Positions 43,627 through 53,054 are shown, counted from the stretch's first letter. The stretch is 64,000 nucleotides of DNA from Streptomyces sp. AJS327 (GCF_013450295.1 NZ_SKBR01000002.1:434001-498000), one strand, 5' to 3'. Notes: generated from the letters alone by a model not told the origin. Numbers and translations are program-made.

Positions 43627-44322
43627 ATGCGCAACGGCTCCGACTCCGGCGGTGGTACGGCCAGCGTGCCCCCCACGTCCGCCAGCCAGTCAAGCCCCAC
43701 CACCCTGTTGCTGCTGCGCCACGGCGAGACGGCGCTGACTCCGCAGAAGCGGCTGTCCGGCAGCGGCGGCGACGATCCGGTCCTGTCGGAGACCGGACGG
43801 CACCAGGCCGAGGCCGCCGGGCGGGCGCTCGCGGAGCGCGGCGGGATACACGCCGTCGTCTCCTCACCGCTGTGCCGGGCCCGGCAGACGGCCGAGGCGG
43901 CGGCCCGGGGACTGGGCCTGGACGTCGACGTCGACGAGGGGCTCACCGAGGCGGACTTCGGGGCCTGGGAGGGACTGACCTTCGCCGAGGTCCGCGAGCG
44001 CTACCCGGACGAACTCGCCGCGTGGCGCGCCTCCCCGGCGGCCGCGCCGGGCCGGACGGGGGAGACGTTCACCGCGGTCGCGCGCCGGACCAGGCACGCC
44101 CGGGACCGGCTCCTCACCCGGTACCGGGGGCGGACGGTGCTGGTCGTCTCCCATGTCGGGGTGCTGCGGACGCTGGTGCGGCTGGCGCTGGGCGCGCCGC
44201 CCGCCTCGCTGTTCCGGATGGAGCTGGCCGCGGCCTCGCTGTCGACCGTCGACTACTACGCGGACGGCAACGCGTCGCTGCGCTCGCTCAACGACGTGGC
44301 GCACCTGGCCGGCCACCGCTGA
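43627..44322 (+). CDS. Histidine phosphatase family protein
   Basis: A 231-residue phosphoglycerate-mutase-like phosphatase. LLLLRHGETALTPQKRLSG gives the RHG motif at about 31-33, the second part is VVSSPLCRARQTAEAAA, the acid is in EADFGAWEG and the second His in VVSHVGVLRTLV. This form resembles the C-terminal domain of RNase H/CobC-type phosphatases. GGGAGGGGTG precedes ATG 43627. It lies 62 nt after the LLM gene and converges with the LuxC-like gene; a phosphate-removal step in the same pathway is possible. Confidence 0.9.
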   Translation: MRNGSDSGGGTASVPPTSASQSSPTTLLLLRHGETALTPQKRLSGSGGDDPVLSETGRHQAEAAGRALAERGGIHAVVSSPLCRARQTAEAAARGLGLDVDVDEGLTEADFGAWEGLTFAEVRERYPDELAAWRASPAAAPGRTGETFTAVARRTRHARDRLLTRYRGRTVLVVSHVGVLRTLVRLALGAPPASLFRMELAAASLSTVDYYADGNASLRSLNDVAHLAGHR

Positions 44323-44376
44323 CCCCGGCGGACCGGGGGCGGTGGCCGGCGCGACGTTCGCGCCTCCACGGGTCCC

Positions 44377-45738
44377 TCAGTGGCGAACCGTCTTGGTGCG
44401 CATGAGGAACTCCGCGAGGTAGCCGTCGTGCGGCAGCCCGTAGTCCATCCACGGCGTCGGGTGGTTCCCGACGTAGACGTTGGAGATGCTCGGCTCGGCC
44501 ACCAGCGTGTCGATCAGGTCCGCGTCGGTGGTGACGGCCGTCAGGACGAGGGTGTCGCGCAGCGGGCGCAGTCCGGCCTCGCGGTCCCACGGCGCGACCC
44601 ACGCGCAGGGGAACCGCATCTCCATTCCGAGCTGTTCGGCGAAGGGGCTGTCGAGCTGGTGCACCGCGGGCCGGAGCACCGCGGAACCGTCCCCGAGATC
44701 GTCGACGACGCCGTCGCCGCCGAGCCACGCCTTGGTGCCCGCCGCCCGCTGCCGCAGATACCCGTCCCACCACCGGGCGAGTTCGAGGGGCTGCACCGGC
44801 AGCACCGCGCGGTCGTCCGTCGCGGGCAGGCTCGGCAGCGCGGCGAGGCGCTCGGTGATGGCCGCGGCCACCGGGGCGGGGTCGCCCTCGACCAGGACGG
44901 CGGTGGCGTTGACGCAACCGGCGCCCCCACCACCGCTGATCGACTCCACGAGGGTGTCGACGAGCGGCTCCCAGTCGGTCTCCGCGGTGATGAGGATCTT
45001 GGATCGGCCGGGCCCCTGCGGCAGCACCCGCGCGTCGTCCGCGTACTTGGCCACGACGTCCGCGCCGCCGTACACCATGCCCAGGTCGGCGTGGCGGAGG
45101 ACGTCGTCGGCCACGTCGTGGTCGGTGGGCAGCAGGGCGACGCCCTCATTCCCGAAACCGGCCTCGCGCAGGGCGGTGACCAGCCGATGCGGGGTGAACG
45201 GCTCCCGGCGGGACGGACGCACCGCGACCCGGTAGCCGAGCGCGAGGGCGTCGAACCACCCCTGGTGCACCGCCGGATGGTTCCCGGCCGCCTGGACGGC
45301 GAACACCGAACCCCGTCGGGTCCACACCGCCGCACCATCCCGGACCCGTGGATCGCGCCACGAGGTGACCGCGCCCTCCGGCCGCGCGTTCTCCACGCTC
45401 TGGTGGATCCGCTCGGCGGCCCGCGCGAGGTCCCCGGTGGCCTCGCGCACCACCGTGATGGGTATCCCGGTCACCTCGGTGACGGTGCGCTGGTACTCCT
45501 CCGGCGTCATACCCGCGACCGGCTCGGTGGCGAAGGCCCTGGCCGCCCGCGCGAACGCCGCGATCCGCGCGTCGACGGGCAGCGTCGGCGCCCGGCGCAG
45601 GCCCCTCATCGCGCGGGTGACGTAGAGCGAGGGCGCGAGACTCAGCGACGCGACCGGGTTTCCGGCGAGGTCCTCGATGGTCTCCCGGCGCCGGGACCGG
45701 TAGGGGCCGCCGGGGCCGAGCACGTCCAGCGGCACCAT
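44377..45738 (-). CDS. LuxC-like acyl reductase / aldehyde dehydrogenase superfamily
   Basis: A 453-residue protein with the ALDH fold. VQAAGNHPAVHQGWFDALALG and the nucleotide-site region VAVRPSRREPFTPHRL are followed by VYGGADVVAKY and the catalytic cysteine in GGGGAGCVNATAV (about residue 278). It resembles LuxC acyl reductases, which turn an activated acyl group into an aldehyde with NADPH. Its ATG overlaps the stop of the adenylating enzyme by one base (TGATG), so the two act as a pair: acid activation, then reduction. Substrate unknown. Confidence 0.8.
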   Translation of the reverse strand: MVPLDVLGPGGPYRSRRRETIEDLAGNPVASLSLAPSLYVTRAMRGLRRAPTLPVDARIAAFARAARAFATEPVAGMTPEEYQRTVTEVTGIPITVVREATGDLARAAERIHQSVENARPEGAVTSWRDPRVRDGAAVWTRRGSVFAVQAAGNHPAVHQGWFDALALGYRVAVRPSRREPFTPHRLVTALREAGFGNEGVALLPTDHDVADDVLRHADLGMVYGGADVVAKYADDARVLPQGPGRSKILITAETDWEPLVDTLVESISGGGGAGCVNATAVLVEGDPAPVAAAITERLAALPSLPATDDRAVLPVQPLELARWWDGYLRQRAAGTKAWLGGDGVVDDLGDGSAVLRPAVHQLDSPFAEQLGMEMRFPCAWVAPWDREAGLRPLRDTLVLTAVTTDADLIDTLVAEPSISNVYVGNHPTPWMDYGLPHDGYLAEFLMRTKTVRH

Positions 45739-46796
45739 CAGTACACACCCTCCACCACGGGGGTGTCGCTGAAGGACGCCACGGGCGTCACGTCCGCGAC
45801 CGCGTCACCGAACCCGCCGTCCACCGGCGCGATCCGGGTCGCGTGGTCCCGCTCGACGTTGTTGACCAGCAGGGCGCTCCGGCTCATGTGGTGCAGCACG
45901 ATCTGCCCGCGCTCGCCGTACGGCACGACCTGACCGGTCTCCGGGTCGACCACCCGGAAGGTGGTGTACGGGGCGAACGAGTCGAACACGCACGGCTCGT
46001 CGTCACCGAGACCGGGGCGCTCCACCGAGGTCCCCAGCATCATCGTGCCGCCGTAGCCGCCGACCATGGTGGCGCTGCCGAACACCTCGTCCCGCAGCAG
46101 GTCCCGGGTGTCCGCGTCCAGACTGGTACCGCCCCAGATGATCGCGCGGACCTTCCGGTTCACCAGCTCGACCAACTCGTCGTCCTGCGCGAGGCGTTCC
46201 AGCATCGGCGGGGTGGCGAAGAGGACGCCCACGTCCTGACTGGCCAGGATGTGACCGACCTGTTCGACGAGGTGCTCGGTGTAGGCCCCGACCACGTCCA
46301 TCTGGCCGCGCGCGATCAGCTTCTTCACCCACCGCGGATCCAGGTCGATGCTGAAGTTCAGCCCACCCCGCAGCATCGCGGTGTCCACCGCCATGGCGCC
46401 CACGTTGTGCGGCCCGCTGGGAACCGCGCTGAGCCAGTCCACGTCGCGCGGTACGCCGTGCGCGTCCAGCCGCTCGCTGAACCACTCGACGCTGTGCCGG
46501 TGCCACTCCGTGGTGTACATCACGCGCTTGGGCTGCCCCGTGGTCCCGCCGCTCTCGTAGACGGTCGCCCCGTGCTCGTCCCCGAAACCCCGGGGGATCA
46601 GCTCACGGACGCCGACATCGCGCAGCTCGTCCACCACGTTGGGAAAGAGGCCGAGGTCGTCGAAGCCACGGACATCGGTCAGCGGGTCGAAGTCGAGACT
46701 CTCGGCCCGTTTCAGCCAGAACGACGACCCGGTCTCCGGGCTGAAGTGCCAGCGCATCATCTCCCGTACGAACTCCCCGTCAGCGTGCTCGACCAT
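45738..46796 (-). CDS. LuxE/PaaK-like acyl-adenylating enzyme
   Basis: A 352-residue member of the adenylate-forming superfamily. The ATP motif YESGGTTGQPKRVMY is at about 80, followed by VLFATPPMLERLA, IIWGGTSLDADTRDLL and GGYGGTMM, then a short C-terminal domain with YGERGQIVLHHM. Its size is near LuxE rather than full acyl-CoA ligases (430 or more residues), so transfer to an enzyme thiol rather than CoA is likely. AGGGAG lies before ATG 46796. It is co-translated with the LuxC-like reductase. Confidence 0.8.
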   Translation of the reverse strand: MVEHADGEFVREMMRWHFSPETGSSFWLKRAESLDFDPLTDVRGFDDLGLFPNVVDELRDVGVRELIPRGFGDEHGATVYESGGTTGQPKRVMYTTEWHRHSVEWFSERLDAHGVPRDVDWLSAVPSGPHNVGAMAVDTAMLRGGLNFSIDLDPRWVKKLIARGQMDVVGAYTEHLVEQVGHILASQDVGVLFATPPMLERLAQDDELVELVNRKVRAIIWGGTSLDADTRDLLRDEVFGSATMVGGYGGTMMLGTSVERPGLGDDEPCVFDSFAPYTTFRVVDPETGQVVPYGERGQIVLHHMSRSALLVNNVERDHATRIAPVDGGFGDAVADVTPVASFSDTPVVEGVY

Positions 46797-47339
46797 GGAA
46801 TCTCCCTCTCGACAGAACTGAACTCACGCCTGGTGACTGCTGTGTTGACGCGGCGAACGGCACCCCGGAGGCGCACCTCCCGCTCTCCCCGCCCCCGTCG
46901 AATCTCCCCGCCCTCCGCGTACCTCCCCGCTCGCGTTCTTCCCGGTCTCCGCGTACCTCCCGGTTCGCCGCCCTCACGGGGCACCACGGGCGGGCGGTCT
47001 CCAGCCGCGCCGAACGGGTCCCGGAGGCCCGCCGTTTCCACCGCCCGTCGTGGCGGCGCCGGGTTCCGGCACGTCCGCCGCCGGGTGGACCCGGCCACCC
47101 GGCGGCGCGACGCTCCGTGCTTCGTCCACGGCCTCGTGGAGCCCTTCCGCCACCACGAGGCGCACGGCGGCCCCCGCACCGGAAGCCCCCGGTCATCCAC
47201 CGCTCACGCGTCCGCGACTCGCTGAGCGGTCACGCCCGTTCGACGGTGTGGCGGACACCGCGCACGCGCCACGGCCATGGTGAACCCCCCTCCACGCTGC
47301 TCTCCGGTGTCGCTCCGCCGTCCTCGCCGCCGCTTCCCG
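46797..47339. other. Gap between the oxidase and LuxE-like genes
   Basis: 543 bases on a same-strand junction, with Arg/Pro-rich frames that look spurious. It probably carries the promoter of the LuxE/LuxC pair, since the distance is too long for coupling. No clear promoter motif was assigned. Confidence 0.4.
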
Positions 47340-48452
47340 CTATCCGGTCCCGGCCGGGTCACCGAGATGTCGGGCTGTGGAGAGCGCCGTCGTGTCGGTC
47401 CAGGACTCCTCGCCGAGCACGAGGTTCCGGATGATCTCCCCGGCGGCCGGTGCCTGGCACAGCCCCTGACCGGAGAACCCCGCCGCGTAGAGGAACCGGC
47501 GGGAGCGATCGTGGCCGATGAACGCCATCCCGTCCGGAGTGACGTCCAGGTTCCCGCTCCACCCGTGGTCGAGGGTGCTCCCGGCGAGCGCCGGGAACGT
47601 CGTACCGAGGTGGTGGGAGACCCGTTTCCGCCAGTCCTGCCGCGTCTCACCCGGAGCGGGGCGGCCCATCCCGACCAGGACGCGGTCTCCCCAGCTGCGG
47701 ATGCGCAGACTGGACGGGTGCATGGTCATCGGCAGCGCGTCGCGCGGGGCGCCGCCCGGGGCGTCGGCCAGCAGCATGTCGACCGGATGGGGCGTCACGG
47801 GGACCCGCACGTCGGCCAGGGCGGCGACCGCCTCCGCCCAGGGCCCCGCCGCGCAGACGACGGTCCCGGCGTGGACACCGCCCGCCGGGGTGTCGACCCG
47901 CCCCTCCGGACCGATGCCGGTGACGGGGGTCTCCGTGCGCAGCACGGCGCCCGCCCGCCGGGCGGCCGCGGCGTAGCCCCGCACGATCCCCGCCGGATCG
48001 CAGGTGTAGGTCTCGGGGGCCCAGGCCGCCCCCAGAACGGCGCTCTCGTCGACCAGCGGGTTGAGCCGCGCCGCCTCCGCGGGGCCGACGAGTTCCACGT
48101 CCACCCCCGCCGCCCGCTGAGCGGCCTCGGTCCGCCGGAACTCCCGCACCTGCTCCTCGTCGGTGAACAGCACGAGGAGACCGATCCGCCGCAACCCGAG
48201 GTCGATTCCGGTCCGTTCGGTGAACGCCTGGTACGCCGCCAGGCTCCGGACGGCCAGACCGCTGATCAGCGCGTTGCCGGGAAAGTAGGTACGCACCACG
48301 CCCGCGGTCGTCCCGGAGGACCCCGAGCCGAGCGCCCCGCGCTCCAGCAGGACGGTACCGACACCCGCCTCGGCGAGCTGACACGCGATCGAGGTACCGA
48401 TGACGCCCCCGCCGATGACGACGGCGTCCGCGCGTTCCGGGAGCCGACTCAC
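47340..48452 (-). CDS. FAD-dependent amine/opine oxidase (DAO family)
   Basis: A 370-residue flavoenzyme of the D-amino acid oxidase superfamily with ADAVVIGGGVIGTSIACQLAE (FAD dinucleotide motif, about 8-28), GSGSSGTTAGVVRTYF, VVCAAGPWAE and a C-terminal GLCQAPAAGEI. Similar proteins are sarcosine, glycine or opine oxidase B subunits. GTG 48452 overlaps the stop of the cucumopine-synthase-related gene (GTGA), so it acts in the same step order. It would oxidise a C-N bond in a secondary amine such as an opine or a cyclised product. Exact substrate is not predicted. Confidence 0.88.
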   Translation of the reverse strand: MSRLPERADAVVIGGGVIGTSIACQLAEAGVGTVLLERGALGSGSSGTTAGVVRTYFPGNALISGLAVRSLAAYQAFTERTGIDLGLRRIGLLVLFTDEEQVREFRRTEAAQRAAGVDVELVGPAEAARLNPLVDESAVLGAAWAPETYTCDPAGIVRGYAAAARRAGAVLRTETPVTGIGPEGRVDTPAGGVHAGTVVCAAGPWAEAVAALADVRVPVTPHPVDMLLADAPGGAPRDALPMTMHPSSLRIRSWGDRVLVGMGRPAPGETRQDWRKRVSHHLGTTFPALAGSTLDHGWSGNLDVTPDGMAFIGHDRSRRFLYAAGFSGQGLCQAPAAGEIIRNLVLGEESWTDTTALSTARHLGDPAGTG

Positions 48453-49417
48453 GGCTGGCTGACCGCCTCGTCGGGGCGCAGCTGCCGCAGGTGGTCCCCG
48501 GAGTCCCACGGATACAGATGCAAGTTCCAGCCGCCCAGGCAGTTGACGTAGAGGGCGAGTTGGCTCACCACGCTCAGGAAGTCCTCGCGGTCGAGCTGGT
48601 CGAGGCAGCCCAGGAAGCGCTGGGTGAACTCCCAGAGCCGCTCCAGGCCGCAGTAGCCCAGGAACTCCGCCGGAAGACCGACCATCAGCCGCGCCATGTG
48701 CCGCAGCGACTCCAGCGGCATGCCCTGGACCGTCGCCCGGACCAGCCCGCCGTAGGTGGCGTACCCCAGCGGGCGGGTCTCACCGTTGACGAACAGGAGC
48801 GTGGGCAGGACCGTGTCGAAGCTCCCCGCCCCGGAGGGGATCACCCCCGCGTGGAGATCAGCGAGTTCCTGCGGTCCGGACAGCCAGTCCCGTTCGGTCG
48901 CGCTGTGCACGTCGTGGATGAGCCGCCGTGCCTCGGGGTCCGTGGCGGCCAGCAGCGGAATACGGTGACCGCCCTCGGAGCCCGCCCGGCGCACCTCCGC
49001 GAGAATCGGCTTCTTCGTCGAGTAGACCGAATCCCAGATCGCCCGCCCGGCCTCCAGCAGTCCGGGCATGTCCTCCTCCACGATCTGGCCGATCGGGGTC
49101 GCCGGCATCGGCTCCGTCAACGTGCCGTACTTGATGCCCAGATGCTGGAGGGCGGAGCAGAATATCGTGCCGTTGGGCGCGTCGCGTCGATCCGGAATCC
49201 GCTCCGAGGCGGGCAGGTGCAGCAGCGACGGAATCGGCGCCGCGTGGTACAGGTGCTCCCCCGCCACCAGTGCGTGACCCTGGAGACTCCGGTAGGGAAG
49301 CGACTCCCACAGGGCGTCGGCGAGTTCGGAGTTGCGGCCGTCGAGCTCCGCGGTCACGGTGATTCCCAGGTCGGGCCAGGAAATTTCGAGACGCCGACCG
49401 GAAGACGTGTCAGTCAA
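48449..49417 (-). CDS. Cucumopine-synthase-related protein (cyclophilin-like fold plus helical bundle)
   Basis: A 322-residue protein resembling the cucumopine synthase family: LEISWPDLGITVTAELDGRN and ALWESLPYRSLQGHALVAG open a cyclophilin-like domain (about 1-140) with ALQHLGIKYGTLTEPMPATP, and a mostly helical C-terminal domain (about 180-310) follows. Cucumopine synthase of Agrobacterium joins an amino acid to a keto acid or carbonyl in a Pictet-Spengler reaction. TTG 49417 is the start, with AAGGGAAAG upstream. The oxidase gene overlaps it by 4 nt. A condensation with the aldehyde made by the LuxE/LuxC pair is an attractive inference, not shown. Confidence 0.72.
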   Translation of the reverse strand: MTDTSSGRRLEISWPDLGITVTAELDGRNSELADALWESLPYRSLQGHALVAGEHLYHAAPIPSLLHLPASERIPDRRDAPNGTIFCSALQHLGIKYGTLTEPMPATPIGQIVEEDMPGLLEAGRAIWDSVYSTKKPILAEVRRAGSEGGHRIPLLAATDPEARRLIHDVHSATERDWLSGPQELADLHAGVIPSGAGSFDTVLPTLLFVNGETRPLGYATYGGLVRATVQGMPLESLRHMARLMVGLPAEFLGYCGLERLWEFTQRFLGCLDQLDREDFLSVVSQLALYVNCLGGWNLHLYPWDSGDHLRQLRPDEAVSQP

Positions 49418-50684
49418 GGCTTTCCCTTTCGTTCGGAGATATCGCCGCGGCTGTTCTCGGCGAAGGAGTCACGGAAGAAGTCGGATTCCCCGTCGTCGTG
49501 GTGACGGCCGGCGCTGACCTCGGCACACCCACGGTGTTCCGCGCGGTTCCCCGGTTGTCCGGCGCGCGGGGGCACGACACACGAACACGCGTCACGAACA
49601 CGCGGCCGGGCACGGGGAGTTCGCTCGCCGCCGCGCACGGCCTCGCCCGCCGCGCCACACGGCCGCGAGAGCGCCGCGTCACGGGCCGCCAGCGATGACA
49701 GGGGTTCGGATAACCCGGGGGTCAGTGGGCAGATCTCATCTACGTCCTCGCGAGGGAGCACTGGTGCTGGTTGACGGTGAGGAGCGCGCGCGGCAGGGCG
49801 GTGAACCGGCGGGCTGAGCCGGACCACAGGGGCGCGCGCCCGGGCTGGACCGCGTGAACGGCCGTTCCGCGAGGGCTCGCGGACGTGCCGAGGACGGCAC
49901 TGGCCCGCACGTGGCCGGCGGGTGTCGCCCTCGGGCGCTGGGGGATCGGGGGTGGACGGGTGCCGCTGGCACGGGAGGAGCCGGACCCCGTGGTGGTCAC
50001 GGCGTCCTGACGGTGGTGGACTCGGTGACGCCACCCGGCGCGGGAGGCGCTTGGGCGTACGGGGGCGCGTCGGGCCTCGACAGGGAGGAGCGGCTCCTCC
50101 CAGGCGGGGGTCAACGCCCGTGCGTACATGGCGTGTTCGGGACGAAGGGCCTGGTGGGACGGGTCGGGGGTGGCCGCGGTGGCCAGGCTGGCGCCGCGCC
50201 GGACGGACATCGGGGCGCCGTCCAGCGGTGGTGCCGCTCCTCCCGGGGCGGCCGGGGCGTCGGCCGGACCGGGGTCAGCAGGGGGGAGGGTGGCGCGGCC
50301 CTCGGGGAGGTGACGGTGGGGGTGAGGGTGGGGGCGCTCGACACGGTCCGAAGGCGGCGTCCGAGCGGTTCACGGTGGTGCCCCGGGCGAGGAGAACCGG
50401 CGGCGCGAGCGCCCGGCCGACGGAGCCAGGGCTCGGCAGACGCCGCCCGCGTCAGTCCTTCGGGCGGTCAGGTTCTCTCGTCAGGGCACCGGGGTGGTGG
50501 GTGGGGGGTGTGGCGCGGTGGGCGACCGCCGAAGCTCCCTGGGACGCACGGTGATTGACGGTCCACGGGACGTCGAGGGGCTTCGGAGTGTGAGGGGTCC
50601 CGCTCTCATCCGGACCAGGAACGGCGAGACGCGCTCGGGCACCCGGAGGGACAGCGGCTGTCTTCGACACGCCTCATCAGTCAT
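49418..50684. other. Gene-poor stretch upstream of the cucumopine-synthase-related gene
   Basis: About 1.27 kb without a convincing gene. Just upstream of the TTG start a short minus-strand frame ends with GESDFFRDSFAENSRGDISE (stop at 49414-49416) and has a coding-like composition, but no SD-supported start was found. 49900-50660 is G-rich with many overlapping frames that I regard as spurious. Confidence 0.4.
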
Positions 50685-51014
50685 TTACGCCGCTCGGGAA
50701 GGGGCGTGCAGGTCTCTGATCACGCGTGGGCGACGACCCGCGTGCTTCCTGGCGGGGTTCCCGGGAGCAGCGTCACCTGCGCCGGATTCACGCGCCACGT
50801 CGACATACCCGTACTCCGGATTTCCTTGGAATGTCTCCGCGCGATACCCCCTCCGGTGGGCAGAGGGGGGAGAAGGAAAATCAACAGCGACACGGCCGTG
50901 GGTGAAATTCCCGGTGAAACCGTGTGCTTCGTAAAGGTCGACCTCGTTATAGATATGTCCACTGACAGAAACTGGATCGCTCATGTGAAGCTGCCAAACG
51001 AACCGGTCTAACAA
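50685..51014 (-). CDS. Hypothetical 109-aa ORF with a TTA codon
   Basis: The ORF starts TTG-TTA behind GGAGG (5-nt spacing) at 51014. The product begins LLDRFVWQLHMSDPVSVSGH and includes IYNEVDLYEAHGFTGNFTHG; no family is recognised. Third positions are about 60% G/C, far below the neighbours, and a TTA leucine codon is the second codon, so translation would need bldA tRNA. This may be recently acquired DNA or a small lineage-specific protein. A second, internal ATG at 50984 lacks an SD. Confidence 0.4.
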   Translation of the reverse strand: MLDRFVWQLHMSDPVSVSGHIYNEVDLYEAHGFTGNFTHGRVAVDFPSPPSAHRRGYRAETFQGNPEYGYVDVARESGAGDAAPGNPARKHAGRRPRVIRDLHAPSRAA

Positions 51015-51975
51015 GGATTCCTCCGGGGTCTACCGAGGTCTTCCTAAACGCTGCCGTGTCTCAATTAGACAATCATGCCAGGACTAAGTGGTCAACCCTT
51101 CGCATCGGATCTGATCGATCTACCCAGGCGGTGCCGTGTGGACGCCCGGAAGCCGCCCGGTGGGCCGATGCCGGAGACCCGGCACACCCCCGCGACGGGA
51201 CCACCCCGCGACGACCGCGGCCGCCCCGGCGTGTCCGCCCGGCCGGGCAACAGACCCCCACGGGCGGGCAGTTGGCCGACGCCCCCCTCGGGCAACCGGG
51301 GCGCGGCCCCGGACCCGTCGCGGCCCGGGCGCGGGGTGGACCGACGGCTGACCGCCCGCGCGGTCGGCTCGACGACGGTGGCGACCACGCGGGGAATCCG
51401 GTCGGCGGCGGAGACCCCCCGCGTCCGGACGGAGCGGGCCAACCGGGTGCCCGGCCGATGTGCGCTTCTGGAAATGTCCATCCGCCCCGGACGGAGGACT
51501 CCGTATCACTTCGGTGGAGGGCGGCGGGGCGCGGAAAGGCACGGAGCGTCGCGACCGTAACGCTCGCGGAAAACCGGAGACCGGATAACCGGAATCCGAA
51601 TTCCGCGGGTGATGAGTTGAGGGAGTGAGGGAACCGCGCTCCTTCCGCCCGGGGAACGTGACGGGCCGACCTAGCGCACCGCACCCCTCGTCCCGCACGG
51701 ATCCGCCGAGACCGGATGGCCCGCGCCTCCGGCTCCCACGCGAGCCACCCCGGACCGGCGGCCGCACGGCGCCGGCGGTCGACGCGTCCGTGGCCCCCGC
51801 CGCTCCCCGCACGTTCCCCTCGTGGGGCACAGCGGTCAGCGGACCCGGCTCGGGGGTGCTCACGCGCCACACTCCTCGCGCTCCTCGCGACCGGCGCCCG
51901 ACCGCGAAGACGTGGCGGCGATGACGGCGGCGTGGACGTGACCGCGATGACGTGGCGCACGAGCCCGTGACCACG
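51015..51975. other. Gene-poor stretch between the small ORF and tRNA terminator
   Basis: About 960 bases with no supported gene. Its first 100 bases are AT-richer and contain TTGACC on the minus strand at about 51095, upstream of the small ORF. The remainder is C/G-rich with spurious frames. Confidence 0.4.
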
Positions 51976-52016
51976 ACGAAGGGCCGGACACGGTCTCCCT
52001 GTGTCCGGCCCTTCGT
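51976..52016 (-). terminator. tRNA-Arg terminator
   Basis: ACGAAGGGCCGGACAC (51976-51991) is exactly complementary to 52001-52016 with a 9-nt loop, 50 nt downstream of the tRNA on the minus strand. Confidence 0.8.
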
Positions 52017-52065
52017 TCCTGGTACTCGCGCTGGTCAGCGGGCGAAAGCCCAGCTGGTCGCGGAG

Positions 52066-52137
52066 TACCCCCGGCAGGATTCGAACCTGCGCACACGGCT
52101 CCGGAGGCCGTTGCTCTATCCCCTGAGCTACGGGGGC
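52066..52137 (-). tRNA. tRNA-Arg (anticodon CCG)
   Basis: On the minus strand the cloverleaf is clear: acceptor GCCCCCG with CGGGGGT (one G-U pair), D arm GCTC...GAGC, anticodon stem ACGGC/GCCGT around loop CTCCGGA, and T arm GCAGG-TTCGAAT-CCTGC. The anticodon CCG reads CGG. CCA is not encoded. A tRNA-Arg next to this core block is used as an integration site by mobile elements in some Streptomyces, as I recall; no integrase is seen here. Confidence 0.97.
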
Positions 52138-52289
52138 TTGTCGCTGCTCTGCGGCGGCGACGAGGAAAACACTACCAGCACTCGGGCGGTGCTCCGGAAC
52201 CGATTCCTGGGAGGCGAACGGCCGCGCGGTGGGAGGCGGTGGAGCATGGCCGAACGGTGGTGGAACCCGGGACGGGGGCGGGTCCCGGG

Positions 52290-52410
52290 GCGGGTGGGGG
52301 GTAGGGGACCGCGGGACGAAGGGCGGGGGACCGCAGCGGGGTGGGGGACCGCGGGGTGGGGGTGGGGGGACCGCAGGGTGGGGGGTGGGGGAACAGGGGC
52401 CGGGGGAAAT
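52290..52410 (+). repeat. G-rich minisatellite with GGGGACCGC units
   Basis: GGGGACCGC occurs at 52304-52312, 52326-52334, 52344-52352 and 52366-52374 with about 20-bp period, separated by runs of three to six G. The tract could form G-quadruplexes on the + strand. It lies 50-150 nt upstream of the receiver-only regulator and fills the gap from the tRNA. Confidence 0.8.
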
Positions 52411-52457
52411 GGGCAAAACCCGGACGCGGCAGGAGGGGCCCACCTAGGCTGTGTGGT

Positions 52458-52913
52458 GTGCCAGGTATGTCCGGCCGGGTCCTTGTCGTCGACGACAGCG
52501 AGGTCATCCGGCAGTTGATCAGGGTGAACCTTGAGCTTGAGGGCTTCGAGGTCTCGACCGCCGTGGACGGCGCCGAGTGCCTGGAGGTCGTGCACGGCGT
52601 GCGGCCCGATGTGATCACGCTGGACAGCGTGATGCCCCGGCTCGACGGGCTGCGGACGGCCGAGCGCCTGCGGGCGGATCCACGGACGCGGGACATCCCC
52701 CTGGCTATGGTCAGCGCCTGTTCGCTGGCGGAGATGGGGGCGGGCGGCGCGGAGGCGCGGCTGGACGCCTTCCTCGCGAAGCCCTTCGAACCGGTCGAGT
52801 TGGTGCGGATGGTGCGCCGCCTCACGGCGCACGCGCCGAACCCCCGGGGGGCGGACGTTCCGGGGAACTCCGGTCCGGGCGAGGTGGACGGGGCGCTCCC
52901 CTTCATGCCGTAG
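52458..52913 (+). CDS. Receiver-only response regulator
   Basis: A 151-residue single-domain response regulator with VLVVDDSEVIRQLI, the phosphoacceptor Asp in DVITLDSVMPRLDGL, MVSACS and FLAKPFEPVEL. No output domain follows; the last 30 residues are Gly/Pro-rich. TAGGCT (52445-52450) ends 7 nt before GTG 52458, which fits a leaderless mRNA; ATG 52467 is the alternative. The partner kinase is not in the window. Confidence 0.88.
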   Translation: MPGMSGRVLVVDDSEVIRQLIRVNLELEGFEVSTAVDGAECLEVVHGVRPDVITLDSVMPRLDGLRTAERLRADPRTRDIPLAMVSACSLAEMGAGGAEARLDAFLAKPFEPVELVRMVRRLTAHAPNPRGADVPGNSGPGEVDGALPFMP

Positions 52914-53054
52914 CCGCCGTGTGCCGTACCCGCGTCGGCCGTGGCGAGCGGATCGCGACGTCACCGGTACCGATGTCCTGACCGCCGGTGGATGAGCGTG
53001 GCCGGTCGGCGGCCCGGAGTCCGGTGCTGGGCGCCGCTCCCATACGCTTGACCC

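Noticed and set aside
49854..50558. G-rich + strand frames of over 200 codons
   Set aside because: No homology features or SD; composition alone explains the open frames.
52066..52137. tRNA-Arg as an active integration site
   Set aside because: No integrase, excisionase or direct repeat of the tRNA end was seen in the window, so only the possibility is noted.
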